From: Actinomycetes bacterium
Lineage (GTDB): Bacteria > Actinomycetota > Actinomycetes > Actinomycetales > Microbacteriaceae
NCBI GenBank assembly: GCA_023421635.1
Contig: JAEZSU010000226.1
Span: 1-5,303, forward strand
Length of the DNA stretch: 5,303 nt
Direction of reading: 5' to 3'
Within the stretch, counting starts at the first letter, position 1. Each line of letters starts with the position of its first letter. Below are positions 1 through 5,303 of this stretch, piece by piece. Below the pieces are notes generated by a model. It was not told the origin of the DNA and did not search any database. It saw nothing but the letters and a program-made list of their open reading frames with translations. The position numbers and the translations under genes are program-made.

Positions 1-81
1 CACGATGATCAGGACGACGACGACGATGACGGCGACCACCGCGATCAGCAGTCCGAGGGCTCCGAGTGCGGCGATCTCCAT
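1..81 (-). CDS. N-terminus of a membrane-anchored protein (partial, runs off left edge)
   Basis: Only the first 27 codons are in the window. Starting at an ATG at 81, they read MEIAALGALGLLIAVVAVIV followed by VVVLIIV. This is one uninterrupted hydrophobic stretch with almost no polar residues, so it is an N-terminal membrane anchor or uncleaved signal anchor; no lipobox or signal-peptidase site is visible in the part seen. A strong Shine-Dalgarno GGAGGA lies at 85-90 on the minus strand, 3-4 bases before the ATG, which makes this a convincing start. The gene follows the DUF3817 gene in the same direction after 92 bases. A very short N-terminus followed at once by a long Val/Ile/Leu helix is seen in SPFH-domain proteins (stomatin/flotillin type), but many other bitopic proteins look the same. 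The family is a guess; the start is fairly sure. Confidence 0.62.
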   Translation of the reverse strand, partial: MEIAALGALGLLIAVVAVIVVVVLIIV

Positions 82-116
82 TGGTCCTCCAGGGCGTTCG
101 GGAGCGATGTCCCCCG

Positions 117-145
117 AGCCTAGTGACCGAGGCGCGCCGGCACGA
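117..145 (-). promoter_or_regulatory. Possible promoter for the left-edge membrane-anchored gene
   Basis: On the minus strand a TAGGCT hexamer (117-122) fits the actinobacterial -10 pattern TAnnnT and lies 35 bases before the ATG at 81. The predicted transcript would start near 110, leaving room for a short leader that contains the GGAGGA site. The -35 region at 17-base spacing (140-145, TCGTGC) is a poor match to TTGACA, so the call rests on the -10 box and the spacing alone. Confidence 0.3.
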
Positions 146-154
146 GGTTATCCA

Positions 155-172
155 CGCCTGCCGGCGCAGGCG
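155..172 (-). terminator. GC-rich hairpin just after the DUF3817 stop codon, possible terminator or 3' end
   Basis: A perfect 7-bp stem, CGCCTGC (155-161) and GCAGGCG (166-172), closes a four-base loop. It begins one base past the DUF3817 stop codon (174-176). No run of T follows on the minus strand (the next bases are TGGATAACC), so it is not a classical intrinsic terminator. Many high-GC actinobacterial 3' ends are hairpins without a T tract, so it may still stop or stabilise the upstream transcript. This would separate the exporter/DUF3817 unit from the left-edge gene. Confidence 0.35.
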
Positions 173-173
173 A

Positions 174-638
174 TCAGTGCCGGCCGCCGGGCGGCCCGAT
201 GATCACCAGCACCGTGAAGATGACGGCGACGGCCACCAGCAGCAGCACGCCGAGCAGCACCGGATGCCGCAGGAACGCGCGCATCCACCGGTCGTACCAG
301 CTCCGGTCGCGCGGGTCGTCCGTCTCTTCGAGGCGCCACTCCCCCACGAGCCGCCCACTCCGCTTCATCCAGATCTCGGTCGGGATGGTCGCGTACGGGA
401 TCACCGCGCTCACGACCGCGACCACGGTCGGCCAGACGCCCCAGCGCTGGTTGAACGCCACCAGCACCGCAGTCGCGCCGTAGGAGAGGAAGACGAAGCC
501 GTGGATGCTGCCGGCGACCGCGGTCGCCCAGTCGAGCCCCGCGAACGCGCGCAGCAGGAGCCCGGTGATCAGGAAGGTCCAGGAGACGGCCTCGGCGAAC
601 GCGAGCGTGCGGAAGAGGTTCAGCGGTTTTGCAAACAC
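174..638 (-). CDS. DUF3817-family integral membrane protein
   Basis: A 154-residue membrane protein that matches the DUF3817 family of actinobacterial membrane proteins, whose biochemical role is unknown. The N-terminal 90 or so residues hold the domain: hydrophobic segments at about 9-30, 39-62 and 67-88, with the family-like small/His patch GSIHGFVF at 43-50 followed by YGATAVLVA and an NQRWG turn at 63-67. After a charged linker (about 92-119, rich in Arg, Glu and Asp) comes a fourth hydrophobic segment (about 127-147) and a short GPPGGRH tail. Many members are little more than the core domain, so the linker and last helix are an extension. The start is a GTG at 638; an ATG at 647-649 is out of frame. 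No Shine-Dalgarno sequence precedes the GTG, but a -10 box sits six bases upstream (see 645-650). The gene begins 27 bases after the exporter's second subunit, with no terminator between, so it can also be read from that transcript. The family call is from memory of its sequence style. Confidence 0.88.
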   Translation of the reverse strand: MFAKPLNLFRTLAFAEAVSWTFLITGLLLRAFAGLDWATAVAGSIHGFVFLSYGATAVLVAFNQRWGVWPTVVAVVSAVIPYATIPTEIWMKRSGRLVGEWRLEETDDPRDRSWYDRWMRAFLRHPVLLGVLLLVAVAVIFTVLVIIGPPGGRH

Positions 639-644
639 AATGTC

Positions 645-650
645 AGCATA
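645..650 (-). promoter_or_regulatory. Putative -10 box of a leaderless internal promoter for the DUF3817 gene
   Basis: On the minus strand the bases before the GTG read TATGCT (645-650), then six bases (GACATT), then the GTG at 636-638. TATGCT is a good TAnnnT -10 hexamer. Its distance puts the expected transcription start on or next to the G of GTG, the geometry of a leaderless mRNA, which is common in actinobacteria. It would explain why no ribosome binding site is present. The -35 region (around 667-673) lies over the end of the upstream gene and does not resemble TTGACA. This is inferred from spacing and motif only. Confidence 0.42.
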
Positions 651-665
651 ACCGCCCGGCTTGTG

Positions 666-2684
666 TCAGCCCTCCGCGATCGCCTCGTCCTCGGGTGCTG
701 CACTGCCCTGCTCGAACTGGGAACGGTACAGGCGCCAGTACGCGCCCTGCGCGGCGATGAGCTGCGCATGAGTCCCCTGCTCGACGATCCGGCCCTGCTC
801 CATCACCAGGATCAGGTCCGCATCCCGGATGGTGGAGAGCCGGTGCGCGATGACGAACGAGGTGCGACCGGCGCGCAGCGCCGCCATGGCGTGCTGCAAC
901 AGCGACTCCGTGCGGGTGTCCACCGACGAGGTCGCCTCGTCGAGGATCAGCACCGAGGGCTGCGCGACGAACGCCCGCGCGATCGTGATGAGCTGCTTCT
1001 CGCCCGCCGAGACGTTCGAGGCGTCCTCGTCGAGCACGGTGTCGTAGCCGTCCGGCAGCGAGTGCACGAACCTGTCGACCCTGGTCGCGGTCGCCGCCTC
1101 GACGATCTCCTCGTCGGTCGCGGACTCGCGCCCGTATCGGATGTTGTCCCTGATGGTCCCGGCGAACAGCCACGGGTCCTGCAGCACCATGCCGGTCCGG
1201 GAGCGCACGTCGTCGCGGCGGAGCTCGGCGATGTCCTGCCCGTCGAGGAGGATCCGGCCGCCGTCGAGCTCGTAGAACCGCATGAGCAGGTTCACGAGCG
1301 TCGTCTTGCCCGCACCGGTCGGACCCACGATCGCGACGGTCTGCCCCGGCTCGACCCGGAACGACAGGTCGCGGATGAGCGGGTGCTCGGCGGAATACGA
1401 GAACGAGACGTCCTGGAACTCGATGACCCCGGGGCCGTGCACCGGGGCGGGCGCATCCTCGGCATCCGGTTCCTGCTCCTCGGCGTCCAGGAGCTGGAAC
1501 ACCCGCTCCGCCGACGCCGTGCCGGACTGGATGACGGCAGCCATCCCGCCCAGCTGCGAGAGCGGCTGGGTGAACTGCTGCGAGTACTGGATGAAGGCCT
1601 GGACGTCGCCGAGCCGCAGCTGGCCGCTGGCGACCATGAGGCCGCCGAGCACCGCGATGCCGACGTAGGTGAGGTTTCCGACGAACATCATGCCCGGCAT
1701 GATGATGCCCGACAGGAACTGCGCCTTGAACGCGGCCTGGTAGAGCTCCTCGTTCTCGGCCTGGAACTTCTCGCGCGAGTCTTGCTCACGACCGAACACC
1801 TTCACGAGCGCGTGCCCGGAGAACGACTCCTCCACACGGGCGTTCAGGCGCCCGACCTTGCGCCACTGCGTGCCGAACGCCTTCTGGGAGCGCGGGCCGA
1901 TGACACCGAAGATGACCGCCATCAGCGGGAGCGAGACGAGCGCGACGATCGCGAGCTGCCACGAGATGGAGAACATCATGATCAGCACACCGAGCACGGT
2001 GAGCACAGAGGTCACCACACCGGAGAGCGACTGCTGCATGGTCTGCGTGATGTTGTCGATGTCGTTCGTGACCCGCGAGATGAGCTCGCCCCGCTGCACC
2101 CGGTCGAAGTACGACAGCGGGAGGCGGTTGATCTTCGACTCGACCGATTCGCGCAGCCGCCACATCGTCCGCACCATGATGACGTTGATGACGTAGCCCT
2201 GGATCCAGTTCAGGAAGGACGACGCGATGTAGATGGCCAGCACCGCGACGGTCACCATCCGGAGGGCGTCGAAGTCGACGCCCGCGCCCACGGTGAACCC
2301 GTCCATGGCCGCGACCATGTTCGCCAGATCGTTCTGCCCTGCGCTCCGGAGCGCCTCGACGACCGTCGCCTGCGACGTCCCCGGCGGGAACTGCCCGCCG
2401 AGGGCGGTCGAAGCGACGCCCTCGAAGATGATGTTCGTGGCCTCACCCAGCACCTTCGGTGCGATGACGGCGAGCACGACACCGAGTGCGCCCAGGATGG
2501 ACACGAACACGAAGGCGACCGCATGCGGACGCAGCAGCCCGATCATGCGACCGAAGCTGCGGCCGAAATCATCGGCCTTCCCGGGCGCGACGCTGTCCCA
2601 GTCGCCGGAGGTGCGCCGTGCCTGCTCGGCGAGCTCCTGCTCGCGGCGCTCCTCCTCGGTGAGTTCCTCGGGTGCGGTGCTCAT
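666..2684 (-). CDS. Heterodimeric ABC exporter, subunit with the canonical ATP-hydrolysis residues (permease-ATPase fusion)
   Basis: A 672-residue half-transporter: membrane domain then nucleotide-binding domain. An acidic/basic cytosolic N-terminal tail (1-45) precedes six predicted helices, at about 53-76, 143-170, 219-240, 241-262, 323-350 and 361-388. Between helices 1 and 2 lies an unusually long loop (about 82-140), predicted to be extracellular, which matches the layout of BmrD in the Bacillus BmrCD exporter. The ATPase domain has A-loop Tyr430, Walker A GPTGAGKT 454-461, Q-loop Gln502, signature VSAGE 558-562 (deviating from LSGGQ), Walker B VLILDE 578-583 with catalytic Glu583, D-loop SSVD 586-589 and switch His614. 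The ATG at 2684 is chosen because it overlaps the stop of the upstream subunit (ATGA) and follows a purine-rich GGGGGTGG at 2689-2696. The frame stays open to 2867, but that extension lies inside the neighbour and is Arg-rich shadow. Expected role is ATP-driven export from the inner leaflet or cytoplasm as a heterodimer with the 2681-4408 product. The substrate is unknown; the pair also recalls mycobacterial Rv1273c/Rv1272c. Confidence 0.95.
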   Translation of the reverse strand: MSTAPEELTEEERREQELAEQARRTSGDWDSVAPGKADDFGRSFGRMIGLLRPHAVAFVFVSILGALGVVLAVIAPKVLGEATNIIFEGVASTALGGQFPPGTSQATVVEALRSAGQNDLANMVAAMDGFTVGAGVDFDALRMVTVAVLAIYIASSFLNWIQGYVINVIMVRTMWRLRESVESKINRLPLSYFDRVQRGELISRVTNDIDNITQTMQQSLSGVVTSVLTVLGVLIMMFSISWQLAIVALVSLPLMAVIFGVIGPRSQKAFGTQWRKVGRLNARVEESFSGHALVKVFGREQDSREKFQAENEELYQAAFKAQFLSGIIMPGMMFVGNLTYVGIAVLGGLMVASGQLRLGDVQAFIQYSQQFTQPLSQLGGMAAVIQSGTASAERVFQLLDAEEQEPDAEDAPAPVHGPGVIEFQDVSFSYSAEHPLIRDLSFRVEPGQTVAIVGPTGAGKTTLVNLLMRFYELDGGRILLDGQDIAELRRDDVRSRTGMVLQDPWLFAGTIRDNIRYGRESATDEEIVEAATATRVDRFVHSLPDGYDTVLDEDASNVSAGEKQLITIARAFVAQPSVLILDEATSSVDTRTESLLQHAMAALRAGRTSFVIAHRLSTIRDADLILVMEQGRIVEQGTHAQLIAAQGAYWRLYRSQFEQGSAAPEDEAIAEG

Positions 2685-4408
2685 GCGTCCACCCCCAGCT
2701 GCGACTCGACGATCTCGCGGTAGGTGGCGCTGCGCTCCAGCAGCTGCTCGTGCGTCCCGTCGGCGATCATGCGGCCGTCCTCGAGCACGAGGATGCGGTC
2801 GGCATCGGTGATCGTCGACACGCGCTGTGCGACGACGATCTTCGTCACGTCGGGCAGCTCGCGCCACAGCGCGTGCCGCAGGCGCGCATCCGTGGCGAGG
2901 TCGAGCGCGGAGAACGAGTCGTCGAACAGCAGCACCTGCGGGCGGTGCACGATTGCCCGCGCGATCGCCAGGCGCTGGCGCTGCCCGCCCGACACGTTCG
3001 TCCCGCCCTGGGCGATGGGCGCCGCCAGCCCGCCCTCCATCTCGGCGACGAAATCCGCGCCCTGCGCGATCTCCAGCGCGTGCCAGAGCTCCTCGTCGGT
3101 GGCCTCCTCACGGCCGAACCGAAGGTTCGACGCCACGGTGCCCGAGAAGAGGTACGCACGCTGCGGCACCAGCCCGATGCCCCGCCAGAGCGCCGCCAGG
3201 TCGGCCTGCCGCACGTCGACACCGCCGACCTCCACCGCGCCGCCGGTGACGTCGAACAACCGCGGGATGAGCGAGAGGAGGGTCGTCTTGCCCGAACCGG
3301 TGGAGCCGACGATCGCGACGGTCTGGCCCGGCTCGGCGACGAAGGAGATGCCGCGGAGCACGGGCTCGTCCGCGCCCGGGTAGGCGAACTCCGCCTCGCG
3401 CATCTCCACGCGGCCGGGCTCGGGGAACCGGGTGACAGGCTCGGCCGGCAGGTGGAGCGTCGACTCGCTCGCCAGCACCTCGCCGATCCGCTCGGCCGAC
3501 ACCGCCGCACGCGGGATCATCACGGTCATGAAGCTCGCCATCAGCACGCCCATGAGGATCTGGGTGACGTACTGCATGAAGGCGAACAGTGTGCCGATCT
3601 CGACGGTGCCCTCGTCGACCTGGATGCCGCCGAACCAGATGACCCCGACGATCGTGACGTCCAGGACGAGCATCGCGATCGGGAAGAGCAGGACGAACAG
3701 CGATCCCACCTTGCGGCCGACGACCATGATGTCGGTGTTGGCGACGGCGAAGCGGTCCTCCTCGATGCGTTCGCGGACGAACGCCCGCACGACGCGCACG
3801 CCCGTGAGCTGCTCGCGCATGATGCGGTTGACCGCATCCAGCTTCCGCTGGAAGCTGCGGAAGAGCGGCACCATGCGGCTGATGATGAGGATCGCGATCA
3901 CGAGGAGGAGCGGGACCGACACCCCGATCAGCCAGCTCAGGCCGACATCCTGCTGCAGCGCCATGATCACGCCGCCGATGGCCAGGAGCGGCGCGGTCAC
4001 GAGGAGGGTGGCGCCCGTCATCGCGAGCATCTGCACCTGCTGCACGTCGTTGGTGTTGCGGGTGATGAGCGACCCCGGCCCGAATGCGGAGACCTCACGC
4101 TCGGAGAACGCGCTGACCTTCTCGTAGACGTCGCGGCGGATGTCGCGCCCCGCCGCCATGGCGGCGCGGGCGGCGAAGTAGGTCGCGATGATCGACGCGG
4201 TGATCTGCCCGAGCGAGATCACGAGCATGAGCGTGCCGGTGGACCAGATGTATGCGGTGTCGCCCCGGGCGACCCCGTTGTCGATGATGTCCGCGTTCAG
4301 TCGCGGCAGGTACAGCGAGGCGACCGCAGCCGCCACCTGGAACAGCAGGACGGCGAGCAGCCACCAGCGATAGGGCGCGAGGAACCGGAAGAGAAGTTTG
4401 CCGAGCAC
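2681..4408 (-). CDS. Heterodimeric ABC exporter, subunit with the degenerate ATP site (permease-ATPase fusion)
   Basis: A 575-residue half-transporter and first gene of the unit. Predicted helices lie at about 15-36, 57-80, 131-152, 157-177, 236-260 and 272-296, followed by the ATPase domain: A-loop Tyr343, Walker A GSTGSGKT 368-375, Q-loop Gln416, signature VSGGQ 472-476 (canonical), Walker B VLLFDD 492-497, D-loop SALD 500-503, and AQRVST 527-532 where AHRLST is usual. Asp497 replaces the catalytic Glu and Gln528 replaces the switch His, so the ATP site built on this subunit should bind but hardly hydrolyse ATP. This is the pattern of BmrC, LmrC and TM287. The start is set at the GTG at 4408: a GGAG (4415-4418) lies six bases upstream, and MLGKLLFRFLAPYRWW is a natural opening for the family. 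The same frame has an earlier GTG at 4459, but it falls within the proposed -10 box and adds 17 residues (MLRSRRTVCAGGFLETP) unlike a half-transporter start. The stop overlaps the partner's ATG by four bases, implying translational coupling and equal synthesis. Confidence 0.95.
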   Translation of the reverse strand: MLGKLLFRFLAPYRWWLLAVLLFQVAAAVASLYLPRLNADIIDNGVARGDTAYIWSTGTLMLVISLGQITASIIATYFAARAAMAAGRDIRRDVYEKVSAFSEREVSAFGPGSLITRNTNDVQQVQMLAMTGATLLVTAPLLAIGGVIMALQQDVGLSWLIGVSVPLLLVIAILIISRMVPLFRSFQRKLDAVNRIMREQLTGVRVVRAFVRERIEEDRFAVANTDIMVVGRKVGSLFVLLFPIAMLVLDVTIVGVIWFGGIQVDEGTVEIGTLFAFMQYVTQILMGVLMASFMTVMIPRAAVSAERIGEVLASESTLHLPAEPVTRFPEPGRVEMREAEFAYPGADEPVLRGISFVAEPGQTVAIVGSTGSGKTTLLSLIPRLFDVTGGAVEVGGVDVRQADLAALWRGIGLVPQRAYLFSGTVASNLRFGREEATDEELWHALEIAQGADFVAEMEGGLAAPIAQGGTNVSGGQRQRLAIARAIVHRPQVLLFDDSFSALDLATDARLRHALWRELPDVTKIVVAQRVSTITDADRILVLEDGRMIADGTHEQLLERSATYREIVESQLGVDA

Positions 4409-4414
4409 GGGGGT

Positions 4415-4418
4415 CTCC
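4415..4418 (-). promoter_or_regulatory. Ribosome binding site that decides the GTG start at 4408
   Basis: GGAG on the minus strand, separated by six bases (ACCCCC) from the GTG at 4406-4408. This spacing supports the short form of the first exporter subunit over the in-frame GTG at 4459. The bases before that upstream GTG, read on the minus strand, give only GAAGG some 10 bases away. Confidence 0.65.
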
Positions 4419-4457
4419 AAGAATCCGCCGGCGCAGACCGTACGCCGTGACCTGAGC

Positions 4458-4463
4458 ACGTTA
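4458..4463 (-). promoter_or_regulatory. Putative -10 box for the ABC exporter operon
   Basis: TAACGT on the minus strand fits TAnnnT and lies 49 bases before the chosen GTG start. The predicted transcript would begin near 4451, giving a leader of about 43 bases that includes the GGAG site. The region 17-18 bases further upstream (TGCCCG/CTGCCC near 4481-4487) is a weak -35. If the box is real, the in-frame GTG at 4459 could not be translated from this transcript. Confidence 0.4.
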
Positions 4464-4494
4464 GCGCACCCTTCCGACTTCGGGCAGTGCCACG

Positions 4495-4508
4495 ACGCGC
4501 GAGCGCGT
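4495..4508. repeat. Short inverted repeat in the divergent intergenic region, possible operator
   Basis: ACGCGC (4495-4500) and GCGCGT (4503-4508) form a perfect 6-bp inverted repeat around a two-base centre. It lies between the leftward exporter promoter and the rightward oxidoreductase promoter candidates. A second pair, CGGGCA (4481-4486) and TGCCCG (4508-4513), is 6 bp long with a 21-base gap and cannot fully form together with the first. A dimeric regulator could bind here, but CG-only repeats of this length arise often by chance at this GC content, and no regulator gene is in the window. Confidence 0.25.
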
Positions 4509-4521
4509 GCCCGGTGGGGCT

Positions 4522-4550
4522 TTCGGTCCGGATGCGCACGCTGGCATCCT
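4522..4550 (+). promoter_or_regulatory. Possible promoter for the divergent FAD oxidoreductase gene
   Basis: CATCCT (4545-4550) keeps the conserved A and final T of a -10 box and has TGG directly before it, an extended -10 feature. TTCGGT (4522-4527) sits at 17-base spacing as a weak -35. Transcription would begin near 4557, leaving only a leader of about 13 bases that starts on the Shine-Dalgarno sequence itself. No better candidate was found in the 100 bases before the gene. Confidence 0.28.
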
Positions 4551-4556
4551 TTCCGC

Positions 4557-4563
4557 GGGGAGG
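4557..4563 (+). promoter_or_regulatory. Ribosome binding site of the FAD oxidoreductase gene
   Basis: GGGGAGG is a near-perfect Shine-Dalgarno core, six bases before the ATG at 4570. An ATG at 4565 is only one base past this site and is in another frame, so 4570 is the start. Confidence 0.75.
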
Positions 4564-4569
4564 TATGCC

Positions 4570-5303
4570 ATGCGCGACTGCGTCATCGCGGGCGGGGGCC
4601 CTGCGGGGATGGTGCTGGGGTATCTGCTGGCCCGTGCGGGTCTGCGGGTCACCGTGCTCGAGAAGCACGCCGACTTCCTGCGCGACTTCCGCGGGGACAC
4701 GATCCACCCGTCCACCCTCACGCTGCTGCGCGAGCTGGGGCTGCTCGAGCGCTTCCTCCGGCTGCCGCTCACGCGCATCGACGCCCTCGACGTCGTCGTC
4801 GACGGCAGCCGCCTCACGATGGTCGACTTCCGCACACTGCCGGGGCCGGAGGACTTCCTCGTCCTCGCCCCGCAGTGGGAGTTCCTCGACTTCCTCGCGA
4901 CGGAGGCGGCCACGTTCCCCGGCTTGGACCTCAGGATGCAGACCACCGCCACCGCACTCCTCCGCGAGCACGGGCGCGTGGTGGGGGTCCGGACGACCGG
5001 GCCGGACGGCGACGGCGAGGTGCGGGCGCGACTCACGGTGGCTGCCGACGGTCGTCGCTCCGCCCTCCGCGACGACATGGGCGGCGCTCCGGTCGAGTAC
5101 GGCGTGCCGATCGACCTGCTGTGGTTCCGGCTGGCGAAGGGCGACGTGTCGACACCCCCGACGCTCGCGTACCTCACGCCCAACGGCATGGTGCTCACGA
5201 TCGACCGCGGCGATTACTACCAGGCGGGCGCCGTGGTGCCGAAAGGCTCGTTCGAGCAGATCAGGGCGACCGGGCTCCCGTCCTTCCGCGAACGGATCGC
5301 CCG
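4570..5303 (+). CDS. FAD-dependent oxidoreductase, class A monooxygenase-like (UbiH/PheA-TfdB type), partial at right edge
   Basis: The first 244 codons of a flavoprotein, open to the window edge; full-length relatives are usually about 400 residues or more. The opening MRDCVIAGGGPAGMVLGYLL is a Rossmann ADP-binding fold with GxGxxG at 8-13, and Glu31 ends the second strand where it would hold the ribose of FAD. RGDTIHPSTL at 41-50 follows, a motif typical of the FAD-dependent hydroxylase-like proteins of COG0654. PQWEFLDFL lies at 101-109, and AADGRRS at 158-164 carries the Asp-Gly fingerprint of class A flavin monooxygenases. The later GD motif (second FAD contact) would be outside the window. 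Such enzymes usually use NAD(P)H and oxygen to hydroxylate aromatic or polyketide-like compounds, and some inactivate antibiotics; the substrate cannot be told here. It is soluble by sequence, with no signal peptide. It has a strong Shine-Dalgarno site and is divergent from the ABC exporter operon across 161 bases. Confidence 0.9.
   Translation, partial: MRDCVIAGGGPAGMVLGYLLARAGLRVTVLEKHADFLRDFRGDTIHPSTLTLLRELGLLERFLRLPLTRIDALDVVVDGSRLTMVDFRTLPGPEDFLVLAPQWEFLDFLATEAATFPGLDLRMQTTATALLREHGRVVGVRTTGPDGDGEVRARLTVAADGRRSALRDDMGGAPVEYGVPIDLLWFRLAKGDVSTPPTLAYLTPNGMVLTIDRGDYYQAGAVVPKGSFEQIRATGLPSFRERIA

Noticed and set aside
639..665. A terminator between the exporter operon and the DUF3817 gene.
   Set aside because: The 27-base gap has no stem longer than a few bases and no T run, so read-through is expected.
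641..670. Direct repeat TGTCAGC at 641-647 and 664-670 around the DUF3817 start.
   Set aside because: Two 7-base copies 23 bases apart, one overlapping a stop codon and the other the proposed -10 region. Too short and too few to call an operator.
66..2723. An 885-codon open frame on the plus strand across the DUF3817 gene and the second exporter subunit.
   Set aside because: It is entirely antisense to well-supported genes. Its product is an extreme His/Arg/Asp/Glu/Leu mixture without domains, as expected when stop codons are rare in the frame opposite a GC-rich gene. No ribosome binding site marks its start.
2685..2867. A 61-codon upstream extension of the second exporter subunit.
   Set aside because: It lies wholly within the first subunit's coding sequence, is Arg-rich and featureless, and the ATG in the ATGA overlap is a standard coupled start.
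2672..4450. A 592-codon open frame on the plus strand opposite the first exporter subunit.
   Set aside because: Same reasoning: it mirrors the real gene almost end to end, its product is rich in Asp, His and Arg with no recognisable fold, and the minus-strand frame has all the ABC motifs in order.
4297..5198. Minus-strand open frames of 224 and 245 codons reaching into the flavoprotein gene.
   Set aside because: They are low-complexity Arg/Ser/Pro-rich antisense products opposite a plus-strand frame with a clear FAD-binding fold and a strong ribosome binding site.
1..5303. A CRISPR array, tRNA or rRNA gene, transposon ends or phage attachment site.
   Set aside because: No regularly spaced repeats, cloverleaf, rRNA-like conserved stretches or terminal inverted repeats with target duplications were seen; the window is almost fully accounted for by ordinary genes.

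Overview
The window looks like chromosomal DNA from a high-GC actinobacterium. The GC-rich third codon positions, frequent GTG starts and protein style suggest Microbacteriaceae (Microbacterium-like), but this is inferred from composition and protein flavour, not from a database match. Nearly all of it is coding. No tRNA, rRNA, insertion sequence, CRISPR array or other mobile element was seen.

Layout. Three complete genes and the start of a fourth read leftwards (minus strand); one partial gene at the right edge reads rightwards. In minus-strand order, from right to left: (i) a 575-aa half-transporter of an ABC exporter (2681-4408); (ii) its 672-aa partner (666-2684), joined to it by a 4-base ATGA stop/start overlap; (iii) a 154-aa DUF3817 membrane protein (174-638) starting 27 bases after the exporter ends; (iv) the first 27 codons of a membrane-anchored protein (1-81) with its own Shine-Dalgarno site and a possible promoter. 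Across a 161-base intergenic region from the exporter, the first 244 residues of a FAD-dependent (class A, UbiH/PheA-TfdB-like) oxidoreductase run off the right edge (4570-5303, plus strand).

How the genes work together. The two half-transporters have the hallmarks of a heterodimeric ABC exporter with one working and one degenerate ATP site. The first subunit has Asp for the catalytic Glu and Gln for the switch His. The second keeps both residues but has a non-canonical signature motif. The second subunit also has an insertion of about 60 residues between TM1 and TM2, recalling the extracellular domain of BmrD in Bacillus BmrCD. The substrate cannot be read from sequence; drug or lipid export is the family expectation. 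The divergent flavoprotein could modify a compound the exporter handles, but only proximity suggests this.

The most interesting small-scale signal is at the DUF3817 gene. It has no ribosome binding site, but a TATGCT -10 box lies six bases before its GTG, which fits a leaderless internal transcript. I do not see a clearly undescribed multi-gene system here. The very long plus-strand open frames opposite the exporter genes are best read as high-GC antisense shadows.
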